Shown one piece after another: positions 17,054-25,980 of a DNA stretch of 64,000 bases; position 1 is the stretch's first letter, and each line of letters opens with the position of its first letter. Source of the DNA: Halarchaeum grantii (GTDB lineage Archaea; Halobacteriota; Halobacteria; Halobacteriales; Halobacteriaceae); the NCBI RefSeq assembly GCF_014647455.2, contig NZ_BMPF01000001.1:682001-746000 (forward strand), in the 5' to 3' direction. The position numbers were made by a program, and so were the translations under genes. Below the pieces are notes generated by a model, which saw only the letters and a list, made by a program, of their open reading frames with translations, ran no database searches and was not told the origin of the DNA.

Positions 17054-17406
17054 TCGTTGTCACCCTCCAGTCGGGTTTCGCGCACGTCGTCGGAGAGGTC
17101 GAGCTCGGTGACGCGGAGGTTCGAGGCGTCGAGCGCCCGGGGGACCTCCTCGCCGTCAGCGGCCTCGACGGTCACACCGTCGACGTAGACGGCGGCGTCG
17201 GAGAGGTCGACGTCGGTGACCTCCGCCTCTTCGCCGGCGTCGTCGCCGCGCATGACCTCGACCGTGTCGCCCGCGTTCACGCGGACGCGGCGCTGGTCGT
17301 ACTCCTCGCGGAGGTCCTCCGCGAGGTGGGCACGAACCTGCTTCTGCCGCTTGTGCAGCGGTGCGTTCTCCGTGCGGGTGCGCTGTTTGTGTGGTTGTTC
17401 GCTCAT
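17050..17406 (-). CDS. rpl24: Ribosomal protein uL24
   Basis: A 118-residue large-subunit assembly protein. It has the archaeal N-terminus ([15 protein letters not shown]) and a KOW motif near residues 44-70 ([18 protein letters not shown]). It begins one base after the uL14 stop codon and overlaps the eS4 start by four bases. Confidence 0.96.
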   Translation of the reverse strand: MSEQPHKQRTRTENAPLHKRQKQVRAHLAEDLREEYDQRRVRVNAGDTVEVMRGDDAGEEAEVTDVDLSDAAVYVDGVTVEAADGEEVPRALDASNLRVTELDLSDDVRETRLEGDNE

Positions 17407-17407
17407 G

Positions 17408-17806
17408 TTATACGATCATCGTCGCGGTGCTCGCGATGCTGCCGTACCGCTCCGCGACCTCTCGCGTGATGGGACCCTTGATTTCGGTCCCGCGAGGCTC
17501 GCCGAGGTCATCGATGATGACTGCGGCGTTGTCCTCGAACTTCACGCGCGTGCCGTCGGGGCGCCGAATGGGCTTCCGCTGGCGGACCACGACGGCCTCC
17601 AGCACCTGTCGGCGCATCTCGGGCGTCCCCTTGGTCACCGAGACGGTGATCTTGTCACCGACGCCCGCCTTCGGGTGTCGGTTGTGCGTCCCCTGATAGC
17701 CGGAGACGGACGTGACCTTGAGCTCGCGCGCGCCGGTGTTGTCGGCACACGTGATGAGGGAACCCTTCTCGAGTCCGGGCGTGATGTCTGCTTTGATAGC
17801 CTCCAT
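17408..17806 (-). CDS. rpl14: Ribosomal protein uL14
   Basis: A 132-residue protein with the typical beta-barrel core. Conserved segments are [35 protein letters not shown] and [15 protein letters not shown]. uL14 forms an inter-subunit bridge and contacts eL19/eL24 at the factor-binding face. Its start overlaps the uS17 stop by one base. Confidence 0.98.
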   Translation of the reverse strand: MEAIKADITPGLEKGSLITCADNTGARELKVTSVSGYQGTHNRHPKAGVGDKITVSVTKGTPEMRRQVLEAVVVRQRKPIRRPDGTRVKFEDNAAVIIDDLGEPRGTEIKGPITREVAERYGSIASTATMIV

Positions 17807-18132
17807 CAGTTCTCACCCTCCGTGAGCTCGACGACCACGTGGGATTTGGTCTTCGAGAGCGGTCGTGTCTCTGCGATGCGAACCGTGTCGCCTTCTGCGA
17901 TGTCGAAGCACTCCGGCGCGTGTGCCGGAACCCGAGAACGCCGCTTCATATAGCGGTCGTACTTCGGGACGAATACGTCGTATTCGCGTTCGACGACGAC
18001 GGTCTTTTCCATGGCCGTAGAAGCGACTTCGCCTTCGATGACCTGTCCTCGAGTGGACAGACTCCCGTGGAACGGGCAGTCATCGTCGCCGCAGTCGCCT
18101 TCGGGCTCGTCTACGTTCAGTCCTATCGCCAT
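17806..18132 (-). CDS. rps17: Ribosomal protein uS17
   Basis: A 108-residue protein. I use the ATG at 18132 ([13 protein letters not shown]), ten bases inside the rnp1 3' end; the longer frame is only overlap. It has a Cys pair region [10 protein letters not shown], then the OB-fold core ([28 protein letters not shown]). It binds the 5' domain of 16S rRNA. Confidence 0.95.
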   Translation of the reverse strand: MAIGLNVDEPEGDCGDDDCPFHGSLSTRGQVIEGEVASTAMEKTVVVEREYDVFVPKYDRYMKRRSRVPAHAPECFDIAEGDTVRIAETRPLSKTKSHVVVELTEGEN

Positions 18133-18485
18133 TGTGATTCGACTCCGTTTTCGGAGCGTAATGCGGGTCGTGAGAGCAGTATATCGCCATCCACCGTAAC
18201 GTAGGCCGCGTCCTCGCCCGACGTGCCGCCGCACGAGTCGGGTTCGGACGCGGTCCCGGCCGCCTTGCGGTCGGCCGCGGCTTCATCTATCAGTCGGAAC
18301 TCGAACGTTCTTCCCGCTTTCGGAACGCGCTTGCTTCCCGAGACAGTGTCAACCACGATGGTGTTCGTCGTCTCAGAGACGACGCGACCCGCTATACCGA
18401 CCTGTGAGGGGTCAGCTGACTCGACGACCCGCACGTGCAGGCCGACGAGTTCGTGTCGTGGGAGCGTCTCGGGTGTCAGCGCCAT
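18123..18485 (-). CDS. rnp1: Ribonuclease P protein component 1 (Rpp29/Pop4 type)
   Basis: A 120-residue protein placed between uL29 and uS17, where archaea carry the Rpp29 homologue. The Sm-like barrel is visible (ELVGLHVRVVESADPSQVGIAGRV, then TNTIVVDT and FEFRL). A haloarchaeal insertion rich in Asp, Cys and Gly follows. It joins the archaeal RNase P holoenzyme that trims pre-tRNA 5' ends. Its 3' end overlaps uS17 by ten bases. Confidence 0.9.
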   Translation of the reverse strand: MALTPETLPRHELVGLHVRVVESADPSQVGIAGRVVSETTNTIVVDTVSGSKRVPKAGRTFEFRLIDEAAADRKAAGTASEPDSCGGTSGEDAAYVTVDGDILLSRPALRSENGVESQWR

Positions 18486-18490
18486 TCCGG

Positions 18491-18700
18491 TTACTCCTCG
18501 AGGTCGCCCTCTTCTCGCTGAATCGTCTTGATGCGTGCGACCGTGCGGCGCAGTTCGCCGATGCGGCCCGGGTTCTCGGGTGCCCCGCCGGCCGCCTTGA
18601 CGGCCTTCTCGTTGAGGAGCTCGGTCTCGAGCTCTTCGAGTTCGGCCTCACGCTCTGCGGGCGTCATGTCGCGGATCTCCTGAGTGTAGAGGATCGCCAT
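18491..18700 (-). CDS. rpl29: Ribosomal protein uL29
   Basis: A 69-residue two-helix protein at the polypeptide exit tunnel. Its start [17 protein letters not shown] and the helix-turn-helix hairpin [13 protein letters not shown]...[12 protein letters not shown] match archaeal L29. Its ATG shares one base with the uS3 stop (TAATG). Confidence 0.96.
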   Translation of the reverse strand: MAILYTQEIRDMTPAEREAELEELETELLNEKAVKAAGGAPENPGRIGELRRTVARIKTIQREEGDLEE

Positions 18701-19683
18701 TATTCCTCACCCTCCTCGTCGTCGGACTCGGACTCGTCGGCTTCCTCCATCTCCTCGAGGAGCTCGTCGGCTTCCTCTTCGATGTCGGCGTCGACCTCGT
18801 CGAACTCGTCGGTGTCGACGACCTCCTCCTCGAGCTCGTCGAGGGCCTCCTCGACGGACTCCTCGGAGTCGGGCGGCGACGTGGAGCTCGCGCCTTCCTC
18901 GGACTCGACTGCCTCTTCGAGGATCTCCTCCTCGGCGGCGTCGTCGTCGGCCTCGGTGAGGGCGTCCTCACCCGGGGCTTCGCCCTCGGGGCCGCCGAGT
19001 TCGCTCTCCTCGGGTTCGCCTTCGAGGAGTTCCTCGACGCCTTCGCCTTCGAGGTCCTCCTCTTCGACGATGAGGTCCTCGATGTCGGCGTCCTCGTCGA
19101 TCTCGAAGTCGTCGGGCAGTTCCGCGCCCGGCGGGATGATCTTGACGTTCACGCCGATGGTGCCGAGCTTCATGACCGCGACACCCTGACCGTGGTCGAC
19201 GATCTCCTCGGCGGGCTCGCCGTTGTGCTTGATGTAGCCGCGGTTGAACTTCTCGACGCGGCCACGGTTGCCGGTGACCTTCCCGCTGAGGACGATCTCG
19301 GCGCCGAGGGCGCCGGCGTCCATGATGCGGTCGATGGTCGTGTGACCGGCCTTGCGGAAGTACCAGCCGCGTTCGAGCGCGTTCGCGAGTCGGTCCGCGA
19401 CGATCTGTGCGTTCAGGTCGGGCTCCTCGACTTCCTGGACGTCGATCTGCGGGTCGTCCAGGTCGAAGCGCTCCTCGAGCTGCGTCGTGATCTTCCGGAT
19501 GTTCTTCCCGCCCTTCCCGATGACCATCCCGGGCTTCTCGGCCTTCAGGACGATCTGGGTGCCCATCGGCGTGTGTGCGACGTCCATGCCGCCGTAGCCG
19601 GCTCGGGCGAGTTCCTCCGAGAAGAACTCGTCGATCTGGGAGCGCTGAAGCCCCTCCTCGATGAATTCGAGTTCGTCTGCCAT
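18700..19683 (-). CDS. rps3: Ribosomal protein uS3 with long acidic tail
   Basis: A 327-residue protein; the ATG at 19683 gives [13 protein letters not shown]. The N-terminal KH domain holds the GxxG-type loop ([13 protein letters not shown]), and the C-terminal uS3 domain runs to about residue 205 ([14 protein letters not shown]). The last 115 residues are almost purely Glu/Asp/Ala/Ser. Acidic extensions of uS3 occur in haloarchaea and reflect salt adaptation. uS3 lines the mRNA entry tunnel. Confidence 0.96.
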   Translation of the reverse strand: MADELEFIEEGLQRSQIDEFFSEELARAGYGGMDVAHTPMGTQIVLKAEKPGMVIGKGGKNIRKITTQLEERFDLDDPQIDVQEVEEPDLNAQIVADRLANALERGWYFRKAGHTTIDRIMDAGALGAEIVLSGKVTGNRGRVEKFNRGYIKHNGEPAEEIVDHGQGVAVMKLGTIGVNVKIIPPGAELPDDFEIDEDADIEDLIVEEEDLEGEGVEELLEGEPEESELGGPEGEAPGEDALTEADDDAAEEEILEEAVESEEGASSTSPPDSEESVEEALDELEEEVVDTDEFDEVDADIEEEADELLEEMEEADESESDDEEGEE

Positions 19684-19684
19684 G

Positions 19685-20143
19685 TTATTCTTCCTCCTCG
19701 ATGATGAGTTCGACGTCCACCTGCGGGGTGTTCCACGCGGTCGCACGGCCCATCGCGCGGGGCTTGCGGCCCTGGGATTCGCCGACCTTGTGGGCGGCGA
19801 CGTGCGCGATGACCATGCTCTCGGGCTCGAAGCCCTGCTGTTCGGCGTTGTTCGAGACGTTCGTCAGGAGCTTCTGGAAGTCCTTCGTCGCCTTCTCGGG
19901 GTAGCGACCGGCGTCCCAGCCGTCGATGTCCGAGCGGTGACCGACGCCCGTGTTGTGCTGTTTGAACGGCACCGAGCGCTCCTCGTTCAGAACCGCTTCG
20001 AGGTACTCCTCGGCGTCCGCGACCGTCTCGCCCTTGATCTCGCGGGCGATGGCCTTGCTGTGCTTCAGGCTGATCGGCCGCTCGCGGAGCATCCCCTTCG
20101 CGGTGGTCTCCGGGTCGGCGTCGACGCTGTAACTGATTCCCAT
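19685..20143 (-). CDS. rpl22: Ribosomal protein uL22
   Basis: A 152-residue protein whose extended beta hairpin lines the exit tunnel. It begins MGISYSVDADPETTAKGMLR and carries the archaeal motif SLKHSKAIAREIKG. The C-terminal hairpin region (KPRAMGRATAWNTPQVDVEL) is conserved. It lies one base from uS3. Confidence 0.96.
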   Translation of the reverse strand: MGISYSVDADPETTAKGMLRERPISLKHSKAIAREIKGETVADAEEYLEAVLNEERSVPFKQHNTGVGHRSDIDGWDAGRYPEKATKDFQKLLTNVSNNAEQQGFEPESMVIAHVAAHKVGESQGRKPRAMGRATAWNTPQVDVELIIEEEE

Positions 20144-20146
20144 GGT

Positions 20147-20569
20147 TTACTTGAGCGGCACGAACTTCGAGGAGCGGGTCGCGCCGATACCCGCCTGCCC
20201 GTGTTCGACCGAGCTACGCGTCAGCTCGAACTCGCCGAGGTAGTGGCCGATCATCTCCGGCTGCACTTCGACGCGCCCGAACTCCTGGCCGTCGTAGACG
20301 GCGAAGGTCAGGCCGACGAACTCGGGAAGCACCGGCATGTCGCGCAGGTGCGTGCGGATCGGGTTGTTCGCCGTTTCCTCGGCGTCGCGCTCGCGCGCCT
20401 TCTCGAGGACCTTCTGGTGCTCCTCGGAGAGCCCACGGGTGATGGTTCGCCGCTGTCGAGCGGGGAGCAGTTCCGCGACGTCCTCCAGGTCCATTTCCTG
20501 GAGTTCGTCGAGGTCGTAGCCGCGGTAGGTGAACTCACCCTCGCGGCCGGTTCGGTATTCCGTACTCAT
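20147..20569 (-). CDS. rps19: Ribosomal protein uS19
   Basis: A 140-residue archaeal-type uS19 with an N-terminal extension ([15 protein letters not shown]) before the conserved core ([33 protein letters not shown]). It sits in the head of the small subunit near the A-site. Three-base gaps separate it from both neighbours. Confidence 0.97.
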   Translation of the reverse strand: MSTEYRTGREGEFTYRGYDLDELQEMDLEDVAELLPARQRRTITRGLSEEHQKVLEKARERDAEETANNPIRTHLRDMPVLPEFVGLTFAVYDGQEFGRVEVQPEMIGHYLGEFELTRSSVEHGQAGIGATRSSKFVPLK

Positions 20570-20572
20570 GGG

Positions 20573-21292
20573 TTACTTGTTGCCTCCGCGACCGGTGCGT
20601 CGGGAGCCGATGTCCCCGACCTTCCGTCCGGGCGGCGCGTTCTTCGAGACACTCTTCGGGCGACCGGGGTGCTGGCGGCCACCGCCACCGAAGGGGTGGT
20701 CGACGGCGTTCATCGCGACACCACGGACGCGCGGCCACTTCGTGCCACGCGCCTTCATCTTGTGGTGCTTGTTGCCGGCCTTCACGAAGGGCTTCTCGGT
20801 GCGGCCGCCACCGGCGACGACGCCGACGGTGGCGCGGCAGTCCGGCGAGAGGCGCTTGACCTCACCGCTCGGGAGCTGCACGACCGCGGCGTCGCGCTCG
20901 TGCGTGATGAGGTCCGCGTTCACGCCGGAGGCGCGAGCGAACACGCCGCCGTCGCCGGGCTGGCGCTCGACGTTGCTGACGGGGACCCCTTCCGGGATCT
21001 CCGCGAGCGGGAGCGTGTTGCCGGGCTCGACGGACGCCGAGATGCCGACCTCGAGCGTGTCGCCGACGCCGACGCCCTCGGCGGCGAGGACGAGGCGCTG
21101 GTCGCCGTCGTCGAACTCGACGCGCGCGACGGGAGCGCTCCGTGCGGGGTCGTGCTCGATGTCGATGACCTCGCCGGAGAGAACGTCGCCCTCGGGCTTC
21201 TTGTGTGACAGTTCCGCCTTGTATCGGTGCGAGGGGGCGCGGAACGTACTGGTCCCGCGACCGCGTCGCTGTCCTTGAATCCTGCGTCCCAT
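20573..21292 (-). CDS. rpl2: Ribosomal protein uL2
   Basis: A 239-residue protein needed for peptidyl transferase centre assembly. It starts MGRRIQGQRRGRGTSTFRAP, as in other archaea. The C-terminal region keeps VRGVAMNAVDHPFGGG, which contains the functionally important His and Gly-rich loop, followed by the basic tail. Confidence 0.98.
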   Translation of the reverse strand: MGRRIQGQRRGRGTSTFRAPSHRYKAELSHKKPEGDVLSGEVIDIEHDPARSAPVARVEFDDGDQRLVLAAEGVGVGDTLEVGISASVEPGNTLPLAEIPEGVPVSNVERQPGDGGVFARASGVNADLITHERDAAVVQLPSGEVKRLSPDCRATVGVVAGGGRTEKPFVKAGNKHHKMKARGTKWPRVRGVAMNAVDHPFGGGGRQHPGRPKSVSKNAPPGRKVGDIGSRRTGRGGNK

Positions 21293-21294
21293 GT

Positions 21295-21546
21295 TCAGAA
21301 CACCCCGATGCGGGAGGCGACGTCTTGGGCGTCGTCCTCCTCGGAGAGCGCGACGATGGCTTTCTTCGTGCCGTCCATCGTCACCTGCGTGTTCACGGAC
21401 TCGACGGTGACGTCGTACTGCGAGGCGACTTCCTCGCGGACGTCGGTCTTCGTCGCGTCGATGTCGACGACGAACTGGAGCTTGTTACCGAAGTCCATGT
21501 CGTTCATCGCCTTCTCGGTGACGAGCGGGTACTCGATGACGCTCAT
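21295..21546 (-). CDS. rpl23: Ribosomal protein uL23
   Basis: An 83-residue protein at the tunnel exit that docks SRP and the translocon. It begins MSVIEYPLVTEKAMNDM and has the beta-alpha-beta fold with VDIDATKTDVREEVASQYDV. The start overlaps the uL4 stop by four bases. Confidence 0.97.
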   Translation of the reverse strand: MSVIEYPLVTEKAMNDMDFGNKLQFVVDIDATKTDVREEVASQYDVTVESVNTQVTMDGTKKAIVALSEEDDAQDVASRIGVF

Positions 21547-22295
21547 CGCTCGGCCACCTCATCGAGTGCGCTCTCGGTCCAGACGGTGAGTCGACCGGCG
21601 TGCGTGCCGGGCGCGAGGTCCTCCGCGTTCACTTCGGCGGCGGTCGCGACATCGACGCCCGCGAGGTTGCGGGCGGCCTTCGACGGACCGGTCTCGCTGG
21701 AAGTGACGAAGAGGACGGACGTGGGCTCGCGGTACTTGCGGCCGCGGAGCTTGCCCTGTCCGGCGCGGACGGTCTTGCCGTCGTCCGCGCGCTCGACGTC
21801 GGCGTGCGCGCCGACGGCCTTGAGGAAGGAGACGACCTCCTTCGTCTTCACGAGGTCCGCGAAGTCGTCGGAGACGACGAGCGGGAGTTCGAGGTCGTCG
21901 TCGAACTCGTGGCCGCGCTCGTCGACGAGCTCGGGGTCAGTGGTCGCCGCGATGGCGGACCGGACGGCGAGCTTGCGCTCCTTCTTGTTGACCGTCTGCC
22001 CCTGGTCTTTCTCTGCTTTCGGCGGGTGCGCCTTCCGACCGCCCACGGTCTGAGGCACGCGGGCGCCACGTCCGTTCGTGCGGGGGACGTGGGCCATGCC
22101 GCGGCCGCTACCCATGGATTCGGCGGGGGTGCGCAGACCCGCGTACTCGTCAGCGCCGTACTTCTGTTTTCGGTTGGCCTGAGCGGCGAGGACCGCCCGA
22201 CGGATGAGGTCGGGGCGGTACTCCGTCTCGAAGACCTCCGGGAGGTCAGTCGAGCCGGAGTCGTCGCCGTCGAGGCCACGGACTGTTGCCTGCAT
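21543..22295 (-). CDS. rpl4: Ribosomal protein uL4
   Basis: A 250-residue protein. The N-terminus is MQATVRGLDGDD, and the long internal loop (GMAHVPRTNGRGARVPQTVG) reaches the tunnel constriction. The C-terminal globular domain has VVSDDFADLVKTKEV and ends in LDEVAER. It is three bases from uL3 and coupled to uL23. Confidence 0.97.
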   Translation of the reverse strand: MQATVRGLDGDDSGSTDLPEVFETEYRPDLIRRAVLAAQANRKQKYGADEYAGLRTPAESMGSGRGMAHVPRTNGRGARVPQTVGGRKAHPPKAEKDQGQTVNKKERKLAVRSAIAATTDPELVDERGHEFDDDLELPLVVSDDFADLVKTKEVVSFLKAVGAHADVERADDGKTVRAGQGKLRGRKYREPTSVLFVTSSETGPSKAARNLAGVDVATAAEVNAEDLAPGTHAGRLTVWTESALDEVAER

Positions 22296-22298
22296 GAT

Positions 22299-23312
22299 TT
22301 AGCCCTGGTTCGACGCGGTACTCACGTAGCGCACCTCGGGATCGAGGCGCGGCGATTCGTTCGGGCGGATGGCCGGCCGGAAGCGCAGGAGGCGCTTCTC
22401 GGGGCCGGGCAGCGAGCCCTTGATGAGGGCGTACTGGCCGGAGACTTCGCCGTAGTTCGGGAAGCCACCCTCGGCGTCGACGTCCTCGCCCTCGCCGAAG
22501 TCGACGAGGCGCTTGTTGAGTTCGGTGCGCTGGTGGTAGCCGGTCTGGCCCTGCTGGGGAACGGTCGAGCGAACGCGGCTCGGGTTCCACGGGCCGAGGT
22601 TGCCGATGCGGCGAACCCAGCCCTGGCGCTTGTGCTTGCCCTTGCGCTTCTGGACGCCCCAGCGCTTGACCGGGCCCTGGGTGCCCTTGCCCTTGGTGAC
22701 GCCGGAGGCGTCGAGGAACTCGCCGGCGCGGAAGACGTCGCCGAACTCGTGCTCGCCACCGTCGGCGAGGAGTTCGAGCGCGAAGTCGGCGCGCTCGTCG
22801 AGCGAGCCGCCGCCGACGCGCGTCTCCATGACGTCGGGCTTCTTCTTCGGGACGCCGCTGAGGCTCGCGGGAGCGGTGTGGGTGACGACGCGGAGGTCGT
22901 CCACCTCACCGTTCGCCACGAGCTCCTCGATGGCGCCGTAGTCACCGCGCGCGGCCTCAGCGGGGACGTCGAGGGTCCGGTCGAGGTCCGCGTCGAGGTC
23001 CTCGGACCAGACTTCCGTGATCGGCTTCTTGCCGTACGGGGTGTCCTCGTACGCCCGCACTGCGGCGGCGCGCATCGGGGGTGTTTCGACGACGGTGACG
23101 GGGACGGACTGCTCCATGCCCTCGGTGGGGGAGTTGGACTTGTCGTCCACCATCACGACGTGAGTCATGCCTGCCTTGTACCCGGCGAAACCCTGGAGTC
23201 CCGGCTGGCCGTCGTCGTCGGGCCAGCTGTTGAAGCGCGGGACTTCACTCGTCGCGCGCTTGCGGGGTCCGAACCCCAGAGAGCCTTTGCGTGGTCGGTT
23301 TGGTTGTGGCAT
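22299..23312 (-). CDS. rpl3: Ribosomal protein uL3
   Basis: A 337-residue archaeal-length uL3. It opens with the basic stretch MPQPNRPRKGSLGFGPRKRA and continues with FAGYKAGMTHVVMVDDK. The central finger holds VTKGKGTQGPVKRWGVQKRK and the tip region that contacts the peptidyl transferase centre. It is the first ribosomal gene after the SPOUT methyltransferase. Confidence 0.97.
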   Translation of the reverse strand: MPQPNRPRKGSLGFGPRKRATSEVPRFNSWPDDDGQPGLQGFAGYKAGMTHVVMVDDKSNSPTEGMEQSVPVTVVETPPMRAAAVRAYEDTPYGKKPITEVWSEDLDADLDRTLDVPAEAARGDYGAIEELVANGEVDDLRVVTHTAPASLSGVPKKKPDVMETRVGGGSLDERADFALELLADGGEHEFGDVFRAGEFLDASGVTKGKGTQGPVKRWGVQKRKGKHKRQGWVRRIGNLGPWNPSRVRSTVPQQGQTGYHQRTELNKRLVDFGEGEDVDAEGGFPNYGEVSGQYALIKGSLPGPEKRLLRFRPAIRPNESPRLDPEVRYVSTASNQG

Positions 23313-23316
23313 CGTA

Positions 23317-24168
23317 TCACTCCGTGAGCGTCAGGCACGCGAGGGAGGCGAACATCGCTTCTTCAGTTCGCACAACCCCGCTACCCTGGTTCGGGATGGT
23401 GTTGAGCCAGACGTCGAACCCCCCGGGAGCGCCGGTGGATGTCGCGGGGTCGAACTCGCTGACCGTCTCGGCGTCGAGGCCGAGCATAGGCGGAAGCCCG
23501 CGTTCGGGCGAGCCGAACGCCACGGTCAGTCCGTCCTCGTGGACGCGCTGGGCGAGGTCGCCCACGTTCGCGGTGCCGACTGGCACCCCGAAACGTGAGG
23601 TGGCGACCCGGAACCCGGCGTCCGGACGGTCGAGTTCGTCCCCGATTGCTCGGGTGAAGACCTGGAAGCCCGGTGGGGCGTCCTCGGTGATCTTCGCCCG
23701 AAGCGGTCGTCGCGAAGATATCCTGATGGTCACGCGTTCCCCCTCCGAGACCTCCATATCGCCGGGGAGGTGGAGAGAGACCGGGTGTTGCATTCCGCAA
23801 TTGACCCGAACGCGCCCTTCAGGTCCGACCTGGGTCACGATCCCTTCTCGATTCGACCCCGAACCGCTCGATTCGGAGCCGGTCCATGACGAGAGGCGGA
23901 GCGGAGGCAGGACACCGGCGTACTCCAGTTCGTCGCGGGTGTCGAAGGCCTCCTTTCGGAGGTACGGTGGCGTCGCGGCGTACCGCAACACCGTTTCGAC
24001 GAACCCGACGCCCCATCGCCGCTCGCCGTCGCGGTCCGGAAAGACCACGAGGCGGTCGGCCCGGTATATCGCGGCCGCGCGGGCCACGTAGCCGAGTTTG
24101 CGAGTTGCCTCGCGTTTGTCCTCGGCTTCCCGGCAGATGGACGACGGCACGAGTACGGTGCGTGTCAT
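23317..24168 (-). CDS. Putative RNA uridine N3 methyltransferase (SPOUT, COG2106)
   Basis: A 283-residue protein, first gene of the leftward supercluster and directly upstream of uL3, a conserved archaeal position for the COG2106/C9orf114-like SPOUT methyltransferases. An insertion of OB-fold type (residues 108-160, REGIVTQVGPEGRVRVNCG) splits the knotted domain. The C-terminal half has the SAM-binding knot region (VAFGSPERGLPP, then FDVWLNTIPNQGSG), whose NTIPNQGS motif is diagnostic for the group. The likely substrate is large-subunit rRNA, inferred from family and position. Confidence 0.88.
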   Translation of the reverse strand: MTRTVLVPSSICREAEDKREATRKLGYVARAAAIYRADRLVVFPDRDGERRWGVGFVETVLRYAATPPYLRKEAFDTRDELEYAGVLPPLRLSSWTGSESSGSGSNREGIVTQVGPEGRVRVNCGMQHPVSLHLPGDMEVSEGERVTIRISSRRPLRAKITEDAPPGFQVFTRAIGDELDRPDAGFRVATSRFGVPVGTANVGDLAQRVHEDGLTVAFGSPERGLPPMLGLDAETVSEFDPATSTGAPGGFDVWLNTIPNQGSGVVRTEEAMFASLACLTLTE

Positions 24169-24223
24169 GCCTTAGTCGCGTCCACGTCTCGTCACGAGAC
24201 TGTAGACGTTCTACCGACGGCGC

Positions 24224-24231
24224 GGTAAAAA
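24224..24231 (-). promoter_or_regulatory. Candidate TATA box of the ribosomal supercluster
   Basis: TTTTTACC on the minus strand, 56-63 bases before the SPOUT gene start, is the best TATA-like element in the divergent gap. It would give a leader of about 30 bases. No other strong promoter is seen before uL3. Confidence 0.45.
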
Positions 24232-24344
24232 GGGTGTTGTTTCGTTCACGCCCCCGTGAAGCGCTCTCACGGCTCTCTCGGCGTCGTTCGCGTGTCACTC
24301 CGGACCGTGGGAACCGGCCGAGGGCGCGACTCCGGTTCGAAAGT

Positions 24345-24354
24345 CTTTTTTATA
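24345..24354 (+). promoter_or_regulatory. TATA box of tRNA-Gly
   Basis: TTTTTTATA (24346-24354), preceded by CGAAAGTC (a BRE-like element), starts 37 bases before the tRNA 5' end. This is the clearest TATA box in the window. Confidence 0.75.
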
Positions 24355-24382
24355 CCCGGCCACTTCGATAGGATGCAGACGC

Positions 24383-24453
24383 GCACTAGTAGTGTAGCGG
24401 TATCACGTGACCTTGCCATGGTCACAACCTGGGTTCAAATCCCAGCTAGTGCA
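24383..24453 (+). tRNA. tRNA-Gly (GCC)
   Basis: A 71-base tRNA. The acceptor GCACTAG pairs perfectly with CTAGTGC and the discriminator base is A. The anticodon stem TGACC/GGTCA encloses TTGCCAT, giving GCC. The T arm is CTGGG-TTCAAAT-CCCAG. CCA is not encoded. It is divergent from the ribosomal supercluster. Confidence 0.96.
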
Positions 24454-24605
24454 CTTCCATCCTCTCGTTCATTACGCCTCTTCGAGCGACGGCGCCGTCG
24501 TTCGTGGTTGGTCCGATATCCGGGTCCAGGGAAAGAGGCGTAGTTCTTCTCGCGCGTACGCGCGTAGTCGGTACTGCTATGCGGGCGGGCGCGCTGGACT
24601 CGTGC

Positions 24606-24920
24606 ATGACCGTCGTCGCACTTCTGAGCGTCGCACCGGTTCGCGAGGGAAGCATGGCCGAGGACGTCGCGCGCGCCGTCGAGGCGCTCGACGACTTCGA
24701 GGTGTCCTACGAGACGAACCCGATGGGGACCGTCATCGAGGCCGGGGACGTCGATACGCTCCTCGACGCCGTCGGTGCGGCGCACAACGCCGTGCCGGGC
24801 GACCGGGTGAGCACGTTCCTGAAGATCGACGACAAGCGGACGTCCACGTCGTCGGCGCGCGAGAAGGTCGAGCGCGTCGAGCACGAGCTCGGCCGGCCCG
24901 CCGAGCGACAGCGAGACTGA
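24606..24920 (+). CDS. MTH1187/YkoF-like thiamine-binding family protein
   Basis: A 104-residue protein from the ATG at 24606 (MTVVALLSVAPVREGS). It has the ferredoxin-like pattern of the MTH1187 family: a first strand with the VAPV-x-EG signature, the helix AEDVARAVEALDDF, and then the SYETNPMGTVIEAGD strand. Members bind thiamine or related small molecules and form tetramers. Nothing nearby points to thiamine synthesis, so the ligand is not certain. It is probably a single-gene unit after tRNA-Gly. Confidence 0.85.
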   Translation: MTVVALLSVAPVREGSMAEDVARAVEALDDFEVSYETNPMGTVIEAGDVDTLLDAVGAAHNAVPGDRVSTFLKIDDKRTSTSSAREKVERVEHELGRPAERQRD

Positions 24921-25044
24921 GACCGTCGCGGGGGGCTGCCGAGAGCGATCAATGCGAGAGCGGCCGGTTCCTGTGCTCGACTCCGACTCGCTGGAAAGGA
25001 CGGAACTGCAAACCCTTTACCGAGAGACGGCCGAATCCGTCGGT

Positions 25045-25980
25045 ATGGAGAGCATCAATCGGATGGCGGTCGAGCTCGCGGACGAGGCCCTCGAGTTCGC
25101 GGGGGAACTCGACATCGGCGCGTTCGACCTGGAGAACGGCGCGACGGTACTGGACTTCGGCGTGGAGCACACCGGGGGTATCGAGGCGGGGCTCCTGCTC
25201 GCGGAGCTACAGACGGCGGGGCTGGCGACGGTCCAGACCGGGATGGACACGGTCGCGGACGCGCCGTTCACGTTCGTCGAGTTGGCGTGCGACCGGCCGG
25301 ACCTCGCGTTGCTCTGCTCGCAGAAGGCGGGCTGGGAGGTCTCCGTCGACGGCTTCGAGGGGCTGGGCTCGGGGCCGGCGCGCGCGCTCGTCGCCGAGGA
25401 GGCGGAGTTCCGCGAACTCGGCTACACGGACGCCTTCGACCTGACGGCGCTCACGCTGGAGTCCGACGTCCTCCCGGACGAGCGCGTCGCACAGGTGGTC
25501 GCCGAGCGCGCGGAGGTGAACACGGAGGGCGTCTACCTCCCGGTCTATGCGGCGGGCTCGATTGCGGGGAGCGTCTCGGCGGCGGCGCGTGCGGCGGAGA
25601 TGGCCGTCTTCCGGCTCTTCGAGGCGGGCTACGATCCTCAGTCGGTGCTGTCGGCGACCTCTCGCGCGCCGGTCGCGCCGGTCGCCGGCGAGGAGGAGAC
25701 GGCTATCGCGCGCCAGATGGACGCGCTCGCGTACGGCGGCGAGGTCTCCCTCACGGTCGCGGAGGACGACGCGGAGGCGTTCGAGGCGGTGCCGTCGACG
25801 GCGGGCGAGGAGCACGGCCGGCCGCTCGGCGGCGTCTTCGACGACGTCGAGTGGGACTTCTCCGAGGTGGCGGCGGGCGTCTTCGGCCCGGCGTCAGTAA
25901 CCGTAAACGTCGTGGGCGGCCCGACGTACGCGCTCGGTGAGACCGACGAGGCGGTGCTCGCGGAGTCGTTCGGCGTGTGA
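25045..25980 (+). CDS. mch: Methenyltetrahydromethanopterin cyclohydrolase
   Basis: A 311-residue protein from the ATG at 25045 (MESINRMAVELADEAL). Length and motifs fit archaeal Mch: FGVEHTGGIEAGLLLAEL, FEGLGSGPARALVA and the C-terminal NVVGGPTYALGETDE. The enzyme interconverts methenyl- and formyl-tetrahydropterin derivatives in C1 metabolism. Haloarchaea keep it without methanogenesis, where it probably serves folate-type C1 units. The stop overlaps the next gene's GTG by three bases. Confidence 0.93.
   Translation: MESINRMAVELADEALEFAGELDIGAFDLENGATVLDFGVEHTGGIEAGLLLAELQTAGLATVQTGMDTVADAPFTFVELACDRPDLALLCSQKAGWEVSVDGFEGLGSGPARALVAEEAEFRELGYTDAFDLTALTLESDVLPDERVAQVVAERAEVNTEGVYLPVYAAGSIAGSVSAAARAAEMAVFRLFEAGYDPQSVLSATSRAPVAPVAGEEETAIARQMDALAYGGEVSLTVAEDDAEAFEAVPSTAGEEHGRPLGGVFDDVEWDFSEVAAGVFGPASVTVNVVGGPTYALGETDEAVLAESFGV

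Noticed and set aside
18404-19189. Ser-rich plus-strand ORF opposite uS3
   Set aside because: The long Ser run is the complement of the GAG/GAC-rich acidic tail of uS3, not a gene.
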